A stretch of 64,000 nucleotides of DNA from Sulfurospirillum cavolei (GCF_001548055.1 NZ_AP014724.1:992001-1056000); one strand, 5' to 3'. Counted from the first letter of the stretch, positions 37,717 through 46,985 are shown. Translations and numbers: made by a program. The notes: generated by a model not told the origin, from the letters alone.

Positions 37717-39045
37717 TTGAACGTAGCACAAAAACTCATCGACATTTTAAAAAAAGAGAACGTATTGCTCACAGGCGGTGCGGGAGTGGGTAAGAGTTAT
37801 CTGGTCGGTGAAGTGGTGACGGAGCTTCGAAAAGTCGGTAAACAGGTGGTCGTTCTTGGAAGTACAGGTGTCAGTGCGGTCAATGTGGGTGGTCAAACCC
37901 TGCACAGCTTTTTTGCCTTTGGTATCTGCAATCATCTTGATGAACTGACTCGTCATGACCGTTATACCAAAGCGAGGCTTGTAGAGATCAAAAAGGTGTT
38001 GACACGCTGCGATCTTTTGGTCATCGATGAGATCAGCATGGTTTCGGCGGATCTGCTTGATATGATCTATTATCGTCTGCGCAATGCGGGATTTGAGGGA
38101 AGTGTACTCTTTGTGGGCGATTTTTTCCAACTTCCTCCCGTTTCAAAAGGCAAAGACGATAGCTTATGGGGCGGGTTTGAGTATGCGTTTGAGAGCAGTT
38201 CGTGGAATGCTTTTGAGCCAGTGGTCGTGGAGCTGACCATCACGAAGCGTACGCACGATGCACAGTTTTTTGAGCATCTTGGCAAGATACGACGAGGCAT
38301 TTTGGAAAGTGATACCATCGCATACCTTGAAGCGTTACGCGCCAATGTGAGTGTTTGGGACAATGATCCGACCGTTTTGTTCGGCAGAAACAAAGAAGCG
38401 GAGATGCTCAACATTCAAAAATTGGCACAGATTGAGAGTGAGCCTATCGTGCTGAAAGCGAAAGAAAAAGTACACGAGCAGTCTTTACATGTAAACAAGA
38501 TCGAAGGGTGGAAAAACGCGCTTCCTATCCCCGTTGACTTGACCTTAAAAGTGGGTGCGAAGGTGCTTTTTTGTACCAACAAATGGGGCAAATACTACAA
38601 CGGCGAAACGGGCATCGTTCGTGCCATCGAAGGTGAGAGTGTTTTGGTGGAAAAAGCAGGTGAATGGGTCAAAGTAGAACGCCAAGAGTACACCTTGCAT
38701 GAAAATGTCGTGATGGAAGGCGAAGTCAAAGAAAAGCCGCTCGTTTCTCTTGAACAGTTTCCGCTCAAACTAGCCTATGCCATCACGATTCACAAAAGCC
38801 AAGGCATGAGCATCGACTCACTGGTGTGTAACATCAACACCATTTTTGAAAAGAGTCAATTTTACGTGGCGATTTCAAGGGCACGCGAGCCTAAACAGTT
38901 GTTGCTAGACTATCATTATCAGAGGTTCCAAGAACACTTAGTACGATGCGTGCAAGTCTCTCCCAAAGTGGGTGAGTTTTACCGAAAATCAGACATATTA
39001 AAAATCGAAGAGCCCAAGCCAGATTCACTTTTTGATGCATTTTGA
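37717..39045 (+). CDS. Pif1/RecD2-like SF1B DNA helicase
   Basis: A 442-residue 5'-3' helicase. Walker A is LLTGGAGVGKSYL (about 17-29), motif Ia GSTGVSAVNVGGQTLHSFF, motif II LLVIDEISMVS, motif III VGDFFQLPPV, and late motifs AYAITIHKSQGMSID and FYVAISRARE. This order fits Pif1-type enzymes. Start is TTG 37717, supported by AGGAAG six bases upstream; no ATG occurs earlier in frame. It carries an exact TTACATGTAA at 38485 and is of the ACC/ACA codon class. DNA substrate (G-quadruplex, forks) is not predictable. Confidence 0.88.
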   Translation: MNVAQKLIDILKKENVLLTGGAGVGKSYLVGEVVTELRKVGKQVVVLGSTGVSAVNVGGQTLHSFFAFGICNHLDELTRHDRYTKARLVEIKKVLTRCDLLVIDEISMVSADLLDMIYYRLRNAGFEGSVLFVGDFFQLPPVSKGKDDSLWGGFEYAFESSSWNAFEPVVVELTITKRTHDAQFFEHLGKIRRGILESDTIAYLEALRANVSVWDNDPTVLFGRNKEAEMLNIQKLAQIESEPIVLKAKEKVHEQSLHVNKIEGWKNALPIPVDLTLKVGAKVLFCTNKWGKYYNGETGIVRAIEGESVLVEKAGEWVKVERQEYTLHENVVMEGEVKEKPLVSLEQFPLKLAYAITIHKSQGMSIDSLVCNINTIFEKSQFYVAISRAREPKQLLLDYHYQRFQEHLVRCVQVSPKVGEFYRKSDILKIEEPKPDSLFDAF

Positions 39046-39076
39046 CGATTTACATGTAAAATACAAGGAGTCATCC

Positions 39077-39586
39077 ATGGAACTCAATGTCAGTTACGAA
39101 AGCACGTCTAGTACGACAAAACGCGCAAGCAATGTCTCTCTTGAAGAGGCACAAAAAAACAAGCTGAGCGGTAAAGATATTTTTAACAGTTACTTGGCAG
39201 AGTACCAAAAAGAGATGATGGCACAATCGCGTGCGACGTTTGGTACACAAGCCGATACATTTCGTTTAGCCGACATTGGCTATACGGGAAAACCCATTGG
39301 GCAACTCAGCCAAGATGAAGCCAAAGCCTTGGTCGCAGACGATGGCTTTTTTGGCATCGCACAGACGAGTGCGCGCATCGCCGATTTTGTCATCAACGGC
39401 GCGGGCGATGATCTTTCTAAGCTTCAAGCGGGACGCTCGGGAATGCTTCAAGGTTTTGATGAAGCCGAGAAACTTTGGGGTGGAAAATTACCTGAAATTA
39501 GTTATACTACGATGCAAAAAGCACTTGAAAAAGTTGATGCACGCATCGCCGAACTTGGCGGGAGTGTACTCGACACATCCGTATAA
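39077..39586 (+). CDS. Conserved unknown (homologues often named hydrogenase-4 component G)
   Basis: A 169-residue soluble protein without signal peptide or TM helix. ATG 39077 is preferred (AAGGAG upstream). A low-complexity Ser/Thr N-terminus (about 1-25) precedes a conserved body with ADIGYTGKPIGQLSQDEAKA, then a DDGFFGIAQTSARIADFVIN segment and LQGFDEAEKLWGGKLPEIS. From memory, related Campylobacterota proteins carry the label hydrogenase-4 component G, but no hydrogenase genes are nearby and the name looks unsafe. An exact TTACATGTAA (39050-39059) precedes it. Confidence 0.6.
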   Translation: MELNVSYESTSSTTKRASNVSLEEAQKNKLSGKDIFNSYLAEYQKEMMAQSRATFGTQADTFRLADIGYTGKPIGQLSQDEAKALVADDGFFGIAQTSARIADFVINGAGDDLSKLQAGRSGMLQGFDEAEKLWGGKLPEISYTTMQKALEKVDARIAELGGSVLDTSV

Positions 39587-39597
39587 CAAAGGCTCAT

Positions 39598-40095
39598 ATG
39601 AGATACCTAGTCGTTGTATTTTTATTCTTACATGTCAGTCTTTTTGCCGAGACGTTGGCAATTGAGCATTTCAAAGCCAACGTCTTTGCAAAGTCCGATA
39701 AAAAGCCAGTTGAAGTAACGCTCGGGCTTATTTTTGAAGGCAACGATATTAAGAAAAACGAATACAAAGCTATCGACGCGCTGAATATCGTCATTGGCAG
39801 TTATTATGCCGAAGATTTGGTTACCTCACGCGGAAAAGAGCTTTTAAAAGCGACGTTAATCGCATATGCCAAAAAAACACACAATATAACGATCGATTCG
39901 GTTTTTATTAAAGAACTCACCGTGAAAACCAATCCGACCACCCAAGAGATCGTCGAAGCGATCAAAAAAGAGGGCGTTTTTCAGCAACAACAGCAAAATA
40001 CCGCACCCAGACAACAACAATCCCCGCAACTCAACCTTGCACCGCCTTTACCGAAGCGTTCGTTAATCCCGGAAGAAAATGGAATCAACTTTTAA
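39598..40095 (+). CDS. FliL-like exported/anchored protein
   Basis: A 165-residue protein with an N-terminal signal or anchor helix (about 1-18). Residues about 35-115 show the FliL pattern of a long strand followed by a helix and LVTSRGKELLKATLIAYAKK, comparable to the FliL segment with LTPEGKE-type motif. The C-terminus is Gln/Pro-rich (about 130-165). No flagellar genes are adjacent; instead it shares one base with an ExeA-like ATPase gene, so it may be part of a secretion or pilus apparatus rather than the flagellum. Assignment by pattern only. Confidence 0.5.
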   Translation: MRYLVVVFLFLHVSLFAETLAIEHFKANVFAKSDKKPVEVTLGLIFEGNDIKKNEYKAIDALNIVIGSYYAEDLVTSRGKELLKATLIAYAKKTHNITIDSVFIKELTVKTNPTTQEIVEAIKKEGVFQQQQQNTAPRQQQSPQLNLAPPLPKRSLIPEENGINF

Positions 40096-40895
40096 TGCGT
40101 GAATTCGAAGCCGCTAAAGAACTTTTCAAAGACGCTATCGATCCGTCGTTTTATTTTGACAGTATCAGTGCCGAAATTGCACGCAAAAAGCTCCAAGAAT
40201 CCATCGGAGACGAGTCCGTGCCGTTGATTTTTATCGTCGGCGATCCGGGCGTGGGAAAAAGTCATATGATGCGCTTTATGCATCATGCGACGGCGGTACG
40301 TTCGCTAACCGTTTTTATCGATCATCCGTTTTTCGAACCTAAAGATTTATTTAAACAGCTCTACGACGTACGCGGTATGGAGTTTTTGCCGCATAAAACG
40401 CAAGGCGAGATGCTTGAAGAGTTATTCGAAGCTTTCGTCGGATTGCGATGCACAATTTTCATCGACGAGGCACAACTGCTCAACGACGATCAATTTGAGC
40501 TGATTCGTATTTTAGGCGATTATAAACTGTTTCAATTTGTCTTGGCGATGCACAAAGACGAAGGGGTACGGTTATTGCGTAAAAAGCAGTTTCAAACCCG
40601 TTCAAAATGGGTCATAGAGTACGGAAATCTCGATGAGCACGAAGTTTTACGCTATATCCATGCTCTGTTGATGTCTCATTCGTACGGCGATATTGCGTGT
40701 ATGTTTTCCAAAAGTGAAGCAAAAATTATCACGCGTTACACGCAAGGCAATTTTCGCACGATTAAAAAATTTTGCTATACGTTGATGAAATTGCTTGCCT
40801 ATGCACATAAAAACAACCTTGCCAAATACCGAAAAATAACGCGTTGCCTTTTAACGATGACGGCACTCGATATAGGACTGATTCATGACGCCTAA
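40095..40895 (+). CDS. ExeA/CtsP-like AAA ATPase
   Basis: A 266-residue cytosolic ATPase. Walker A is IVGDPGVGKSHMM (about 48-60), Walker B is IFIDEAQLLND (about 119-129), and the end of the domain has a sensor-like TRSKWVIEYGNLDEHE. The layout matches ExeA/GspA proteins of type II secretion and the CtsP protein of Campylobacter natural transformation, which is a comparison from memory. It shares one base with the FliL-like gene upstream and overlaps the TPR gene by 11 bases, so these genes are translationally coupled. Confidence 0.75.
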   Translation: MREFEAAKELFKDAIDPSFYFDSISAEIARKKLQESIGDESVPLIFIVGDPGVGKSHMMRFMHHATAVRSLTVFIDHPFFEPKDLFKQLYDVRGMEFLPHKTQGEMLEELFEAFVGLRCTIFIDEAQLLNDDQFELIRILGDYKLFQFVLAMHKDEGVRLLRKKQFQTRSKWVIEYGNLDEHEVLRYIHALLMSHSYGDIACMFSKSEAKIITRYTQGNFRTIKKFCYTLMKLLAYAHKNNLAKYRKITRCLLTMTALDIGLIHDA

Positions 40896-41535
40896 TCGTT
40901 TTTTGGACTTGGAAAAACGGTGCGCTAAGCTCCGAAAAAAACGTACGATGAAAATTTTAAGCCTTTGTTTAGGGCTCTTTTGCCTTAGTGCGGCGGTTGT
41001 TTATGCGTATCGTCCCGCTTGGTTCGGCATTCATCACAAGGGCGAGGCACCGATCGTTGCTCCGGTTGTGACTAAGTCCGCAGAGACGATTCCCACTCCC
41101 GTTTCCGTACCGCCGATTGAAGCGGCACCTTTGAATGAGGTTGCCAAACCCAAAGCCAAAGAGATCCTTTTTTTAGGCGTTAGCGGTCTGCACTCTAAAG
41201 CCTCTTTACCCGAAAAAGAGTCCGAAGAAGCTTTACGTGCTTTACAAGAAGAGCGCAAGCTCGTCGAAGCTTTTTCCAAAGAACCCGATTTTAAAAATGC
41301 GTACGCTTTAGCGGAGTTTTATTTTCATCTTCGAGCCTATCAAGAGACGATTCTTTGGGCACAAAAAGCAAGTACGTACGATACCCATTCGCCGTTGCCT
41401 CGTCTTTTGTACGCCAAAGCAAAATTTCATCTTGGCTATCCGCAAGAAGCTATAAGCTCTTTAGAATTATTTTTAAGCTATATTAAATCTCCCGAAGTTG
41501 AAGCACTTCTCACTTTTTACAAAGGACAGCAATGA
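40885..41535 (+). CDS. Membrane-anchored TPR protein (CDC27-like)
   Basis: A 216-residue bitopic protein: basic N-terminus, one TM helix (about 24-42), Pro/Val/Ala-rich linker (about 48-85), and a C-terminal TPR-like domain (about 125-216) with FKNAYALAEFYFHLRAYQE and ILWAQKASTYD. Such proteins in Campylobacterota are often called CDC27 family and sit in competence or secretion clusters. Probable periplasmic scaffold. It overlaps the ATPase gene by 11 bases and the following gene by 4. Confidence 0.6.
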   Translation: MTPNRFLDLEKRCAKLRKKRTMKILSLCLGLFCLSAAVVYAYRPAWFGIHHKGEAPIVAPVVTKSAETIPTPVSVPPIEAAPLNEVAKPKAKEILFLGVSGLHSKASLPEKESEEALRALQEERKLVEAFSKEPDFKNAYALAEFYFHLRAYQETILWAQKASTYDTHSPLPRLLYAKAKFHLGYPQEAISSLELFLSYIKSPEVEALLTFYKGQQ

Positions 41536-42071
41536 AAATTTTAGTTGTATGGTTTGGACTTTTGTTGACGATGTCTTACGCTTATACGTATAAAGAGCTT
41601 ACCCGCGATTATGAGGCAAAAAATTACGATAAAGTCTGTAACGACGCCGCTTCTCAAAGTTATTTGAAAAATGAGAAAAACGAGCAAATTTTGGTAATGA
41701 TCGGAGATGCGTGCGCCAAAACCGATTCGATTAATCCGTTAGGCAATATCTCAAAAAACCTTATCAGCACAAAAGAGTACCGTGAAAGCGGTTCGTATTT
41801 TGCAACGCTGCTGCTTCAAAAAAAGCTTATCTATCAATTTATGCACGATGCGATCAACCTTAAAGAGTTAACCTTACCGCGAACCGATCATGTGCTCTCA
41901 CGCGTGTTTGAACAGCTTTCAAAAGGCAATTACAAAGAAGGTTCCAACGGCATCGAAATCACGACCGATACGATGGACTATCTGTTGTGGCTTTCCAAAG
42001 ACGAGCCGAAAAAAGTCTATATCGATGAGCATAAAGACGGAAAATTGGTTCAACGTCACTGGTATTTGTAA
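41532..42071 (+). CDS. Exported protein of unknown function
   Basis: A 179-residue protein with a signal peptide (about 1-18, ending SYAYT). The mature part is soluble, Lys/Asp/Thr-rich, with two cysteines (Cys37 and Cys57) about 20 residues apart that could form a disulfide, in KVCNDAASQS and IGDACAKTD. A TPR-like helical hairpin may lie at about 20-70. No family recognised. Last gene of the four-gene unit with the FliL-like, ExeA-like and TPR proteins, so probably a periplasmic part of the same apparatus. Confidence 0.6.
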   Translation: MKILVVWFGLLLTMSYAYTYKELTRDYEAKNYDKVCNDAASQSYLKNEKNEQILVMIGDACAKTDSINPLGNISKNLISTKEYRESGSYFATLLLQKKLIYQFMHDAINLKELTLPRTDHVLSRVFEQLSKGNYKEGSNGIEITTDTMDYLLWLSKDEPKKVYIDEHKDGKLVQRHWYL

Positions 42072-42139
42072 ACGTTTTTACCTAGATTTTGGGTGAGTTG
42101 GACTACAATTTCGCCTCAAATGTTTTTTCTAGGAATACC

Positions 42140-44170
42140 ATGCCTCTAAGCCGTTTAAATCCCGAACAAAAAAGTGCCGCAACCGCACCGTTAGGGTACA
42201 ATCTTATTATCGCAAGTGCCGGAACGGGCAAAACGTCTACGATCGTGGCACGTTTAGCCTACTTGCTCGGACGAGGCATCGCCCCTTCTCAAATACTGCT
42301 TTTAACGTTTACCAACAAAGCCGCCGCCGAGATGATCGAGCGCGTGGGCGTTTTTTTTAACACGTCGATTACCTCTCAAATCGAATCGGGAACCTTTCAT
42401 GCGGTCAGTTATCGTCTGCTCAAAAAAATGGGCTACAACATCGTTTTAAAACAGCCTAAAGACCTGAAAATTTTACTCAAAACCATTGTGGAGCGAAGAC
42501 GGTTCGATCATATCGAATCGGGCGTTAAAGCTTACAGCGCGGGTTACCTATACGATCTTTTTTCGCTCTATCAAAACAGTACCGTGACGCAAAGCTTTAC
42601 CGAATGGTTGGCGGAAAACGACAGTGAACACGGCGTTTTTTTTGACATTTACGAAGATATTTTTGAAGAGTTTAAAGCACTCAAACACGAATTCGGATAC
42701 GTGGATTTTAACGATTTGTTGATTTTGATGCGCGAAGCATTGACGAAAAACGATCTGATCGGTTTTGAGGAAGTCTTAATCGACGAGTACCAAGACACGA
42801 ACACCTTACAAGGCTCTTTGATCGACGCGTTTCGTTCCAAGTCGCTTTTTTGCGTAGGAGATTACGATCAGAGTATTTACGCCTTTAACGGTGCCAACAT
42901 CGACATCATCGGCTCTTTTGCGACGCGTTACCCCAATGCCAATGTTTTTACGCTCAATAAAAATTACCGATCATCTCATAAAATTCTCTCCTTAGCCAAT
43001 CGCGTCATCGAACAAAATCCAAGGCTCTACGAAAAGCACTTGGAAGTCACGCGCGAAGGAGCGTTTGAAGCACCGCAACTGCTGATTTACGATGAGTTGT
43101 TCGCTCAATACCATTCCATCGCTTCGTTGATTCGCAATTCCGCCAATCCGCCGCAGGAAATTGCCGTTATTTTCCGCAATAACTCTACCGCGGACGGCAT
43201 TGAGGCAACGCTACGAGAACAAGGCATTGCCTGTAAGCGAAAAGGAGGCATCAGCTTTTTTGACGCGGCTGAAGTCAAGGCGATGTTAGACCTTGTGGGC
43301 GTCGTGGTCAACCCCAAAGATATGATGGCGTTTATTCATACGTTTGAGTATGCTAGAGGCGTGGGGAGTTCTCTTTCGAAAGAACTGTTTGACGCCCTTT
43401 TTAAATTGGGCGAGGGCAATATTTACGAAGGGTTTTTTCATCCCAAATCCGGTGTCGAAGACCTGTTTAAAAAACGTCCCAAGAACCATCAGTTAGGGCT
43501 TTTTGACGAGATTTACGATTTGGGGAGCGTGAGCCGTTTTTACAATTTGGGTTTTGAAGAGTTATTTTTATCCAGTCCGATTTTAAAGCACCCGCGTTTG
43601 AGCGTTGATGGGGCGAAGTTTTTATACCAATTTTACAAATTTATGAAACATGCCACGCGCATTAAAACGCCGCAAAGTCTCATCAATCACGTTTTAAGCT
43701 CCGAAGTATTCAGCGCGATCGCCGAAACTTTGGCACTTAAACGTTCGATTAAAAAAGACGGCAGTGTCGATGAAAAACAAAAAACCGAAGCACGCTCACG
43801 CATCTTTCGCAAAGGGCACCTGCTCAAAGACCTTTCAAGTTCGTACGCTTCGAGCGAGCGTTTTTTAAATGCCTTAACGTTAGGAAGCAACGAAATGAGC
43901 GAAGGCGAGGGGGTCAATTTGCTCAGCATTCATGCGAGCAAAGGGCTGGAGTTTAAAGAAGTCTACGTCATCGACCTCATGGACGGACGCTTCCCCAATC
44001 GAAAGCTGATGCAAAAGGGTGGAAGTTTGGAAGAAGAGCGTCGCCTTTTTTACGTAGCGACCACACGGGCCAAAGATACGCTTTATCTTTCGTATGCCAA
44101 GTACGACAAAATCAAAAAGATTAGCTATACCCATTCACCGTTTTTAGTTGAAGCGGGAATGGTACATTAA
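42140..44170 (+). CDS. UvrD/Rep-family SF1A DNA helicase
   Basis: A 676-residue 3'-5' helicase. ATG 42140 follows CTAGGAATACC. Motifs: NPEQKSAATAP (Q motif), IASAGTGKTSTIVARLAYLL (Walker A), VLIDEYQDTN (motif II), VGDYDQSIYAFNGA (motif III), LNKNYRSSHKI (motif IV), LLSIHASKGLEFKEVYVIDL (motif V), and LFYVATTRAKDTLYLS (motif VI). Length is close to Rep/PcrA. A short promoter gap separates it from the secretion-like genes upstream. Exact assignment among UvrD, PcrA and Rep is not possible here. Confidence 0.9.
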   Translation: MPLSRLNPEQKSAATAPLGYNLIIASAGTGKTSTIVARLAYLLGRGIAPSQILLLTFTNKAAAEMIERVGVFFNTSITSQIESGTFHAVSYRLLKKMGYNIVLKQPKDLKILLKTIVERRRFDHIESGVKAYSAGYLYDLFSLYQNSTVTQSFTEWLAENDSEHGVFFDIYEDIFEEFKALKHEFGYVDFNDLLILMREALTKNDLIGFEEVLIDEYQDTNTLQGSLIDAFRSKSLFCVGDYDQSIYAFNGANIDIIGSFATRYPNANVFTLNKNYRSSHKILSLANRVIEQNPRLYEKHLEVTREGAFEAPQLLIYDELFAQYHSIASLIRNSANPPQEIAVIFRNNSTADGIEATLREQGIACKRKGGISFFDAAEVKAMLDLVGVVVNPKDMMAFIHTFEYARGVGSSLSKELFDALFKLGEGNIYEGFFHPKSGVEDLFKKRPKNHQLGLFDEIYDLGSVSRFYNLGFEELFLSSPILKHPRLSVDGAKFLYQFYKFMKHATRIKTPQSLINHVLSSEVFSAIAETLALKRSIKKDGSVDEKQKTEARSRIFRKGHLLKDLSSSYASSERFLNALTLGSNEMSEGEGVNLLSIHASKGLEFKEVYVIDLMDGRFPNRKLMQKGGSLEEERRLFYVATTRAKDTLYLSYAKYDKIKKISYTHSPFLVEAGMVH

Positions 44171-44231
44171 GTTTTAAAGTCATCTCTTACTTTAAACGGA
44201 TAAAATAACTCCTAAAAACAGAGGAGTTATA

Positions 44232-44624
44232 ATGCGTAAAATCGGTCTCTTTTTAATCTTTCTGAGTTCATTTCTTTTTGCAGATTTGCGAAACGTTGAA
44301 GTCGACGAAGCCGTCGTCAAAAGCGGTATAACGGTCGTGGATATTCGCACTAAACCCGAGTGGGCCGATACGGGCGTTGTGAAAGGTGCGGTTTTGTTGA
44401 CGTTCTTTGACGAGCAAGGACGCTACGACGTCGATGCCTTTTTAAAAGAACTTGACAAACATGTCAGTAAAGACAAAGAATTTGCTTTGATCTGCCGTAC
44501 GGGAAGCCGAACTTCCGCCGTTTCGGATTTGCTTTCCAAACAAGGTTACAAAGTCGTAAATCTACGTGGCGGTATGAAATTACTCCTTCAAAAAGGCTAC
44601 GTACCTACGCCCTACAATCCTTAG
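44232..44624 (+). CDS. Exported rhodanese-domain protein
   Basis: A 130-residue protein with a signal peptide (about 1-18) and one rhodanese domain. The active-site loop is CRTGSRT (Cys at about 96) in ALICRTGSRTSAV, and VVDIRTKPEWADTG is the N-terminal rhodanese motif. It may move sulfane sulfur in the periplasm; the donor and acceptor are unknown. GAGGAG precedes the start. It ends 9 bases before the DUF255 gene, so the two are probably co-transcribed. Confidence 0.85.
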   Translation: MRKIGLFLIFLSSFLFADLRNVEVDEAVVKSGITVVDIRTKPEWADTGVVKGAVLLTFFDEQGRYDVDAFLKELDKHVSKDKEFALICRTGSRTSAVSDLLSKQGYKVVNLRGGMKLLLQKGYVPTPYNP

Positions 44625-44633
44625 GAGTCTAAA

Positions 44634-46370
44634 ATGCACACGAACGAGCTGATACACGAGGATTCTCCTTATCTGTTGCAACACGCGCACAACCCCGTGA
44701 ACTGGATGGCATGGAGCGATAAAGCGCTTGTCAAAGCCAAAGAGGAAAACAAACTGATCTTTCTTTCCATCGGGTACAGTACCTGTCATTGGTGTCATGT
44801 GATGGAGCGCGAAACGTTTGAGGATGAACTCAGTGCTAAAGTGCTCAACGATGCGTATGTGAGCATCAAGGTCGATCGTGAAGAGATGCCAGACCTTGAT
44901 AAATACTACCAAGACGTGCATTACCTGCTCACCAAACGCGCTGGCGGTTGGCCACTGAGTATCATTATGACTCCAACACAACAAGTCATTTTTGCAGGAA
45001 CGTATCTGCCACCGCAAAGTGTGCAAGGACGTATGGGGTTTCGTGAACTGACCAGTTTTATCAAAGGCAAGTTTGATGATGCGTACGAAGAGGTGCAAAA
45101 AAGTGCCGTAAGCATTGAAGCGGCGATCAAGCAGTATGAGCGCAGTTTTGAGCAAAAAGAGCACATTGATGCAGAGATGGTTCTGGAAACGTTTGTGAGC
45201 AAGGTGAAAACGAGTTACGATGATGTTTCCAAAGGCATCGGAAGTGCGCCAAAATTTCCCCATGCATCGACGTGGAATGCTCTGTTAGACATTTATCAGA
45301 AAACGGGTAATCTTGAAGCGTTGTATATGAGTGAAGATGCCTTAAATGCAATGGCGCGAGGCGGTATCAACGACCAAATTGAGGGTGGCTTTTACCGTTA
45401 TAGCGTTGATGAAAGTTGGGTGATTCCACATTTTGAAAAGATGCTTTACACCAATGCCGAACTCATCGAAGTCTATGCCAAAGTGTTTAAAATCACTCAA
45501 AAACCGTACTTTCAAGAGCTTATTGACACAACCATCAAAGCGATGGATGAGCGGTTTTTAAAAGAGGGACTTTACCTCAGTGCTAGTGATGCTGACTCTG
45601 AGGGAGAAGAGGGTAAATACTTTGTGTTTGGTTTTAAAGAAACCCAAGAAGCACTTTTAAAAGGCGGGCTCAGTGAAGTAGAAACGAAAGCCGTGATGGA
45701 CTATTTTGGCATCACAAAGTTCGGCAATTTTGAACATCAAACCACCAATCCTACGCTTACATGTAACGAAAAACCTGCACGTCTTAATGAAGCGATTGTT
45801 ATTTTAAAAGAGGAACGTCAAAAGGTAGCGTATCCATTTATCGACACCAAAATTTTGACCGCGTGGAATGCGTTGATGGTCACAGCACTCTTCGAGGCAG
45901 ACAAAGTCGAAAAAGCAAAAAGCGTGCTTGATACACTTTTAAACTCTTTACATGTAAAAGGTGTTTTGTACCATCAGATGGTTTTAGGCGGTAGTTTGAA
46001 AGTGGAAGCCTTGTTAGAAGACTACGCTTTTGTGATCGAAGCGTTACTTCGAGCTTACGCGCACAGCAACGAAGCGCACTATTTGGAACTGGCAAAGAGA
46101 CTCAGCCATGAAGCGGAGCAAAAATTCTACAAAGAAGGTACATGGTACCTCTCCGACAAAGCCTTTCGTGCCAAAGCCGTTTTGGAAGACAACAGCTACA
46201 AAAGCCCACTTTCAACGATGATCAAAAATCTATTTGAACTCGCAAAAATTGAAGATGATACGGCGTTGTTTATACGAGCGAAAGATATGTTGGAGAGTTT
46301 TGGGGCGGGTATTCAAAAGTATGCTCATGCGTATCCCGAAGCGGTGAGGGCAATCACACTTTACATGTAA
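44634..46370 (+). CDS. DUF255/YyaL-type thioredoxin-domain protein
   Basis: A 578-residue protein. The N-terminal thioredoxin-like domain (DUF255) has [19 protein letters not shown] with the CHWCH site near residue 50 and [13 protein letters not shown]. The rest is an alpha/alpha-toroid: [20 protein letters not shown] and [14 protein letters not shown], then [16 protein letters not shown]. Members are often about 600-680 residues, so the C-terminus may be shortened. The last codons, TAC ATG TAA, lie in an exact TTACATGTAA. Two more exact copies are in the gene (45757, 45948). Function unclear; likely redox or carbohydrate related. Confidence 0.85.
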   Translation: MHTNELIHEDSPYLLQHAHNPVNWMAWSDKALVKAKEENKLIFLSIGYSTCHWCHVMERETFEDELSAKVLNDAYVSIKVDREEMPDLDKYYQDVHYLLTKRAGGWPLSIIMTPTQQVIFAGTYLPPQSVQGRMGFRELTSFIKGKFDDAYEEVQKSAVSIEAAIKQYERSFEQKEHIDAEMVLETFVSKVKTSYDDVSKGIGSAPKFPHASTWNALLDIYQKTGNLEALYMSEDALNAMARGGINDQIEGGFYRYSVDESWVIPHFEKMLYTNAELIEVYAKVFKITQKPYFQELIDTTIKAMDERFLKEGLYLSASDADSEGEEGKYFVFGFKETQEALLKGGLSEVETKAVMDYFGITKFGNFEHQTTNPTLTCNEKPARLNEAIVILKEERQKVAYPFIDTKILTAWNALMVTALFEADKVEKAKSVLDTLLNSLHVKGVLYHQMVLGGSLKVEALLEDYAFVIEALLRAYAHSNEAHYLELAKRLSHEAEQKFYKEGTWYLSDKAFRAKAVLEDNSYKSPLSTMIKNLFELAKIEDDTALFIRAKDMLESFGAGIQKYAHAYPEAVRAITLYM

Positions 46371-46428
46371 AAAGTTAAAAGTTTAGCCCTGACCCCTTTT
46401 CCTAGGTTACCTATAAAAAGTTAAAAGT
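46369..46428. repeat. Direct repeat pair of 14 bases around a REP-like core
   Basis: AAAAAGTTAAAAGT occurs at 46369-46382 and again at 46415-46428, 46 bases apart. Between them is TTTAGCCCTGACCCCTTTT, which resembles tails seen beside REP or IS200-like elements, a resemblance from memory. It may be the scar of a small mobile repeat at the end of the DUF255 gene. Confidence 0.4.
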
Positions 46429-46476
46429 GAGCAAACAAAAAGCCACTAGCGGGTTTTTGAGTTGCTCACTTTTTTA
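46423..46476. terminator. Hairpin terminator between DUF255 and the small unknown gene
   Basis: AAAAGTGAGCAA (46423-46434) pairs with TTGCTCACTTTT (46462-46473), with a second short stem of A/T-rich and GCC/GGG bases inside. T-run on the plus strand and A-run on the other end make it bidirectional. It overlaps the stop of the minus-strand gene. Confidence 0.7.
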
Positions 46477-46749
46477 GGATTCTTTGTTTTCTCGACGATC
46501 TTTGATTTTTTCAGCCAATTGATTAATGGCATCTGCAAAATCAAGAAAATCATCTTCTTTCATTACCATATCAGGATGGAACTGAGCTGCTGTCCATTGA
46601 GCTTGTATTGTAAATTCATGCGCACCAGTTAGAATATTGTTACGTTTCAAAAAATTAATTACTCGATTGGAGTGCTTTTTATCAGATAGATCTATAGTGA
46701 TGTAATCTTCTTTAGTTCCAAAATGGTCATATTTTCCTATTTCAATCAT
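46474..46749 (-). CDS. Small protein of unknown function
   Basis: A 91-residue soluble protein, acidic and Lys-rich at the C-terminus, without signal, TM helix or cysteines. AAAGGAATAGAA precedes the ATG, and TATAAT at 46787-46792 on the minus strand is a good -10 box, so expression is likely. I do not recognise the family. It lies in a low-GC patch between the DUF255 and htpG genes and may be a recent insertion. An FTIQAQWTAAQFHPDMV segment is the most distinctive part. Confidence 0.55.
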   Translation of the reverse strand: MIEIGKYDHFGTKEDYITIDLSDKKHSNRVINFLKRNNILTGAHEFTIQAQWTAAQFHPDMVMKEDDFLDFADAINQLAEKIKDRRENKES

Positions 46750-46786
46750 TTCTATTCCTTTATTCCTAACTATTTATGCAACGAAT

Positions 46787-46792
46787 ATTATA
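46787..46792 (-). promoter_or_regulatory. -10 box of the small unknown gene
   Basis: TATAAT on the minus strand, 38 bases before the ATG at 46749. Surrounding sequence is strongly AT-rich. Confidence 0.5.
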
Positions 46793-46985
46793 TATAAAAT
46801 AGTCTGATATGTCCATGTAAATGAATATTAAGATATAAGAGACGAGAGGGCTTTACATTATAATCTTTTACGTTATTTTGCCATCTGAAATAACCAATGA
46901 AAGTTCTACAAACATTGGAAGTCGTGTGTGGCATTTTATGAAAATAGAAATTTGATGTAGCTTGGAAAAGTAAGGGCAGTTCTTT
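46793..46985. other. AT-rich gap without a supported gene
   Basis: Between the -10 box of the small gene and the palindrome hairpin there is no frame with a start and ribosome-binding site. One plus-strand frame ends in a protein-like stretch (LPSEITNESS, then IGSRVWHFMKIEI) at about 46880-46955 with no usable start, possibly a gene remnant. Confidence 0.4.

Noticed and set aside
39598-40095. A true flagellar FliL
   Set aside because: The fold pattern fits, but no flagellar gene is near and the partners are an ExeA-like ATPase and TPR protein; kept as FliL-like only.
46860-46960. Possible gene remnant with IGSRVWHFMKIEI
   Set aside because: Looks protein-like over about 25 residues but has no start codon, no ribosome-binding site and no known match; not listed as a gene.
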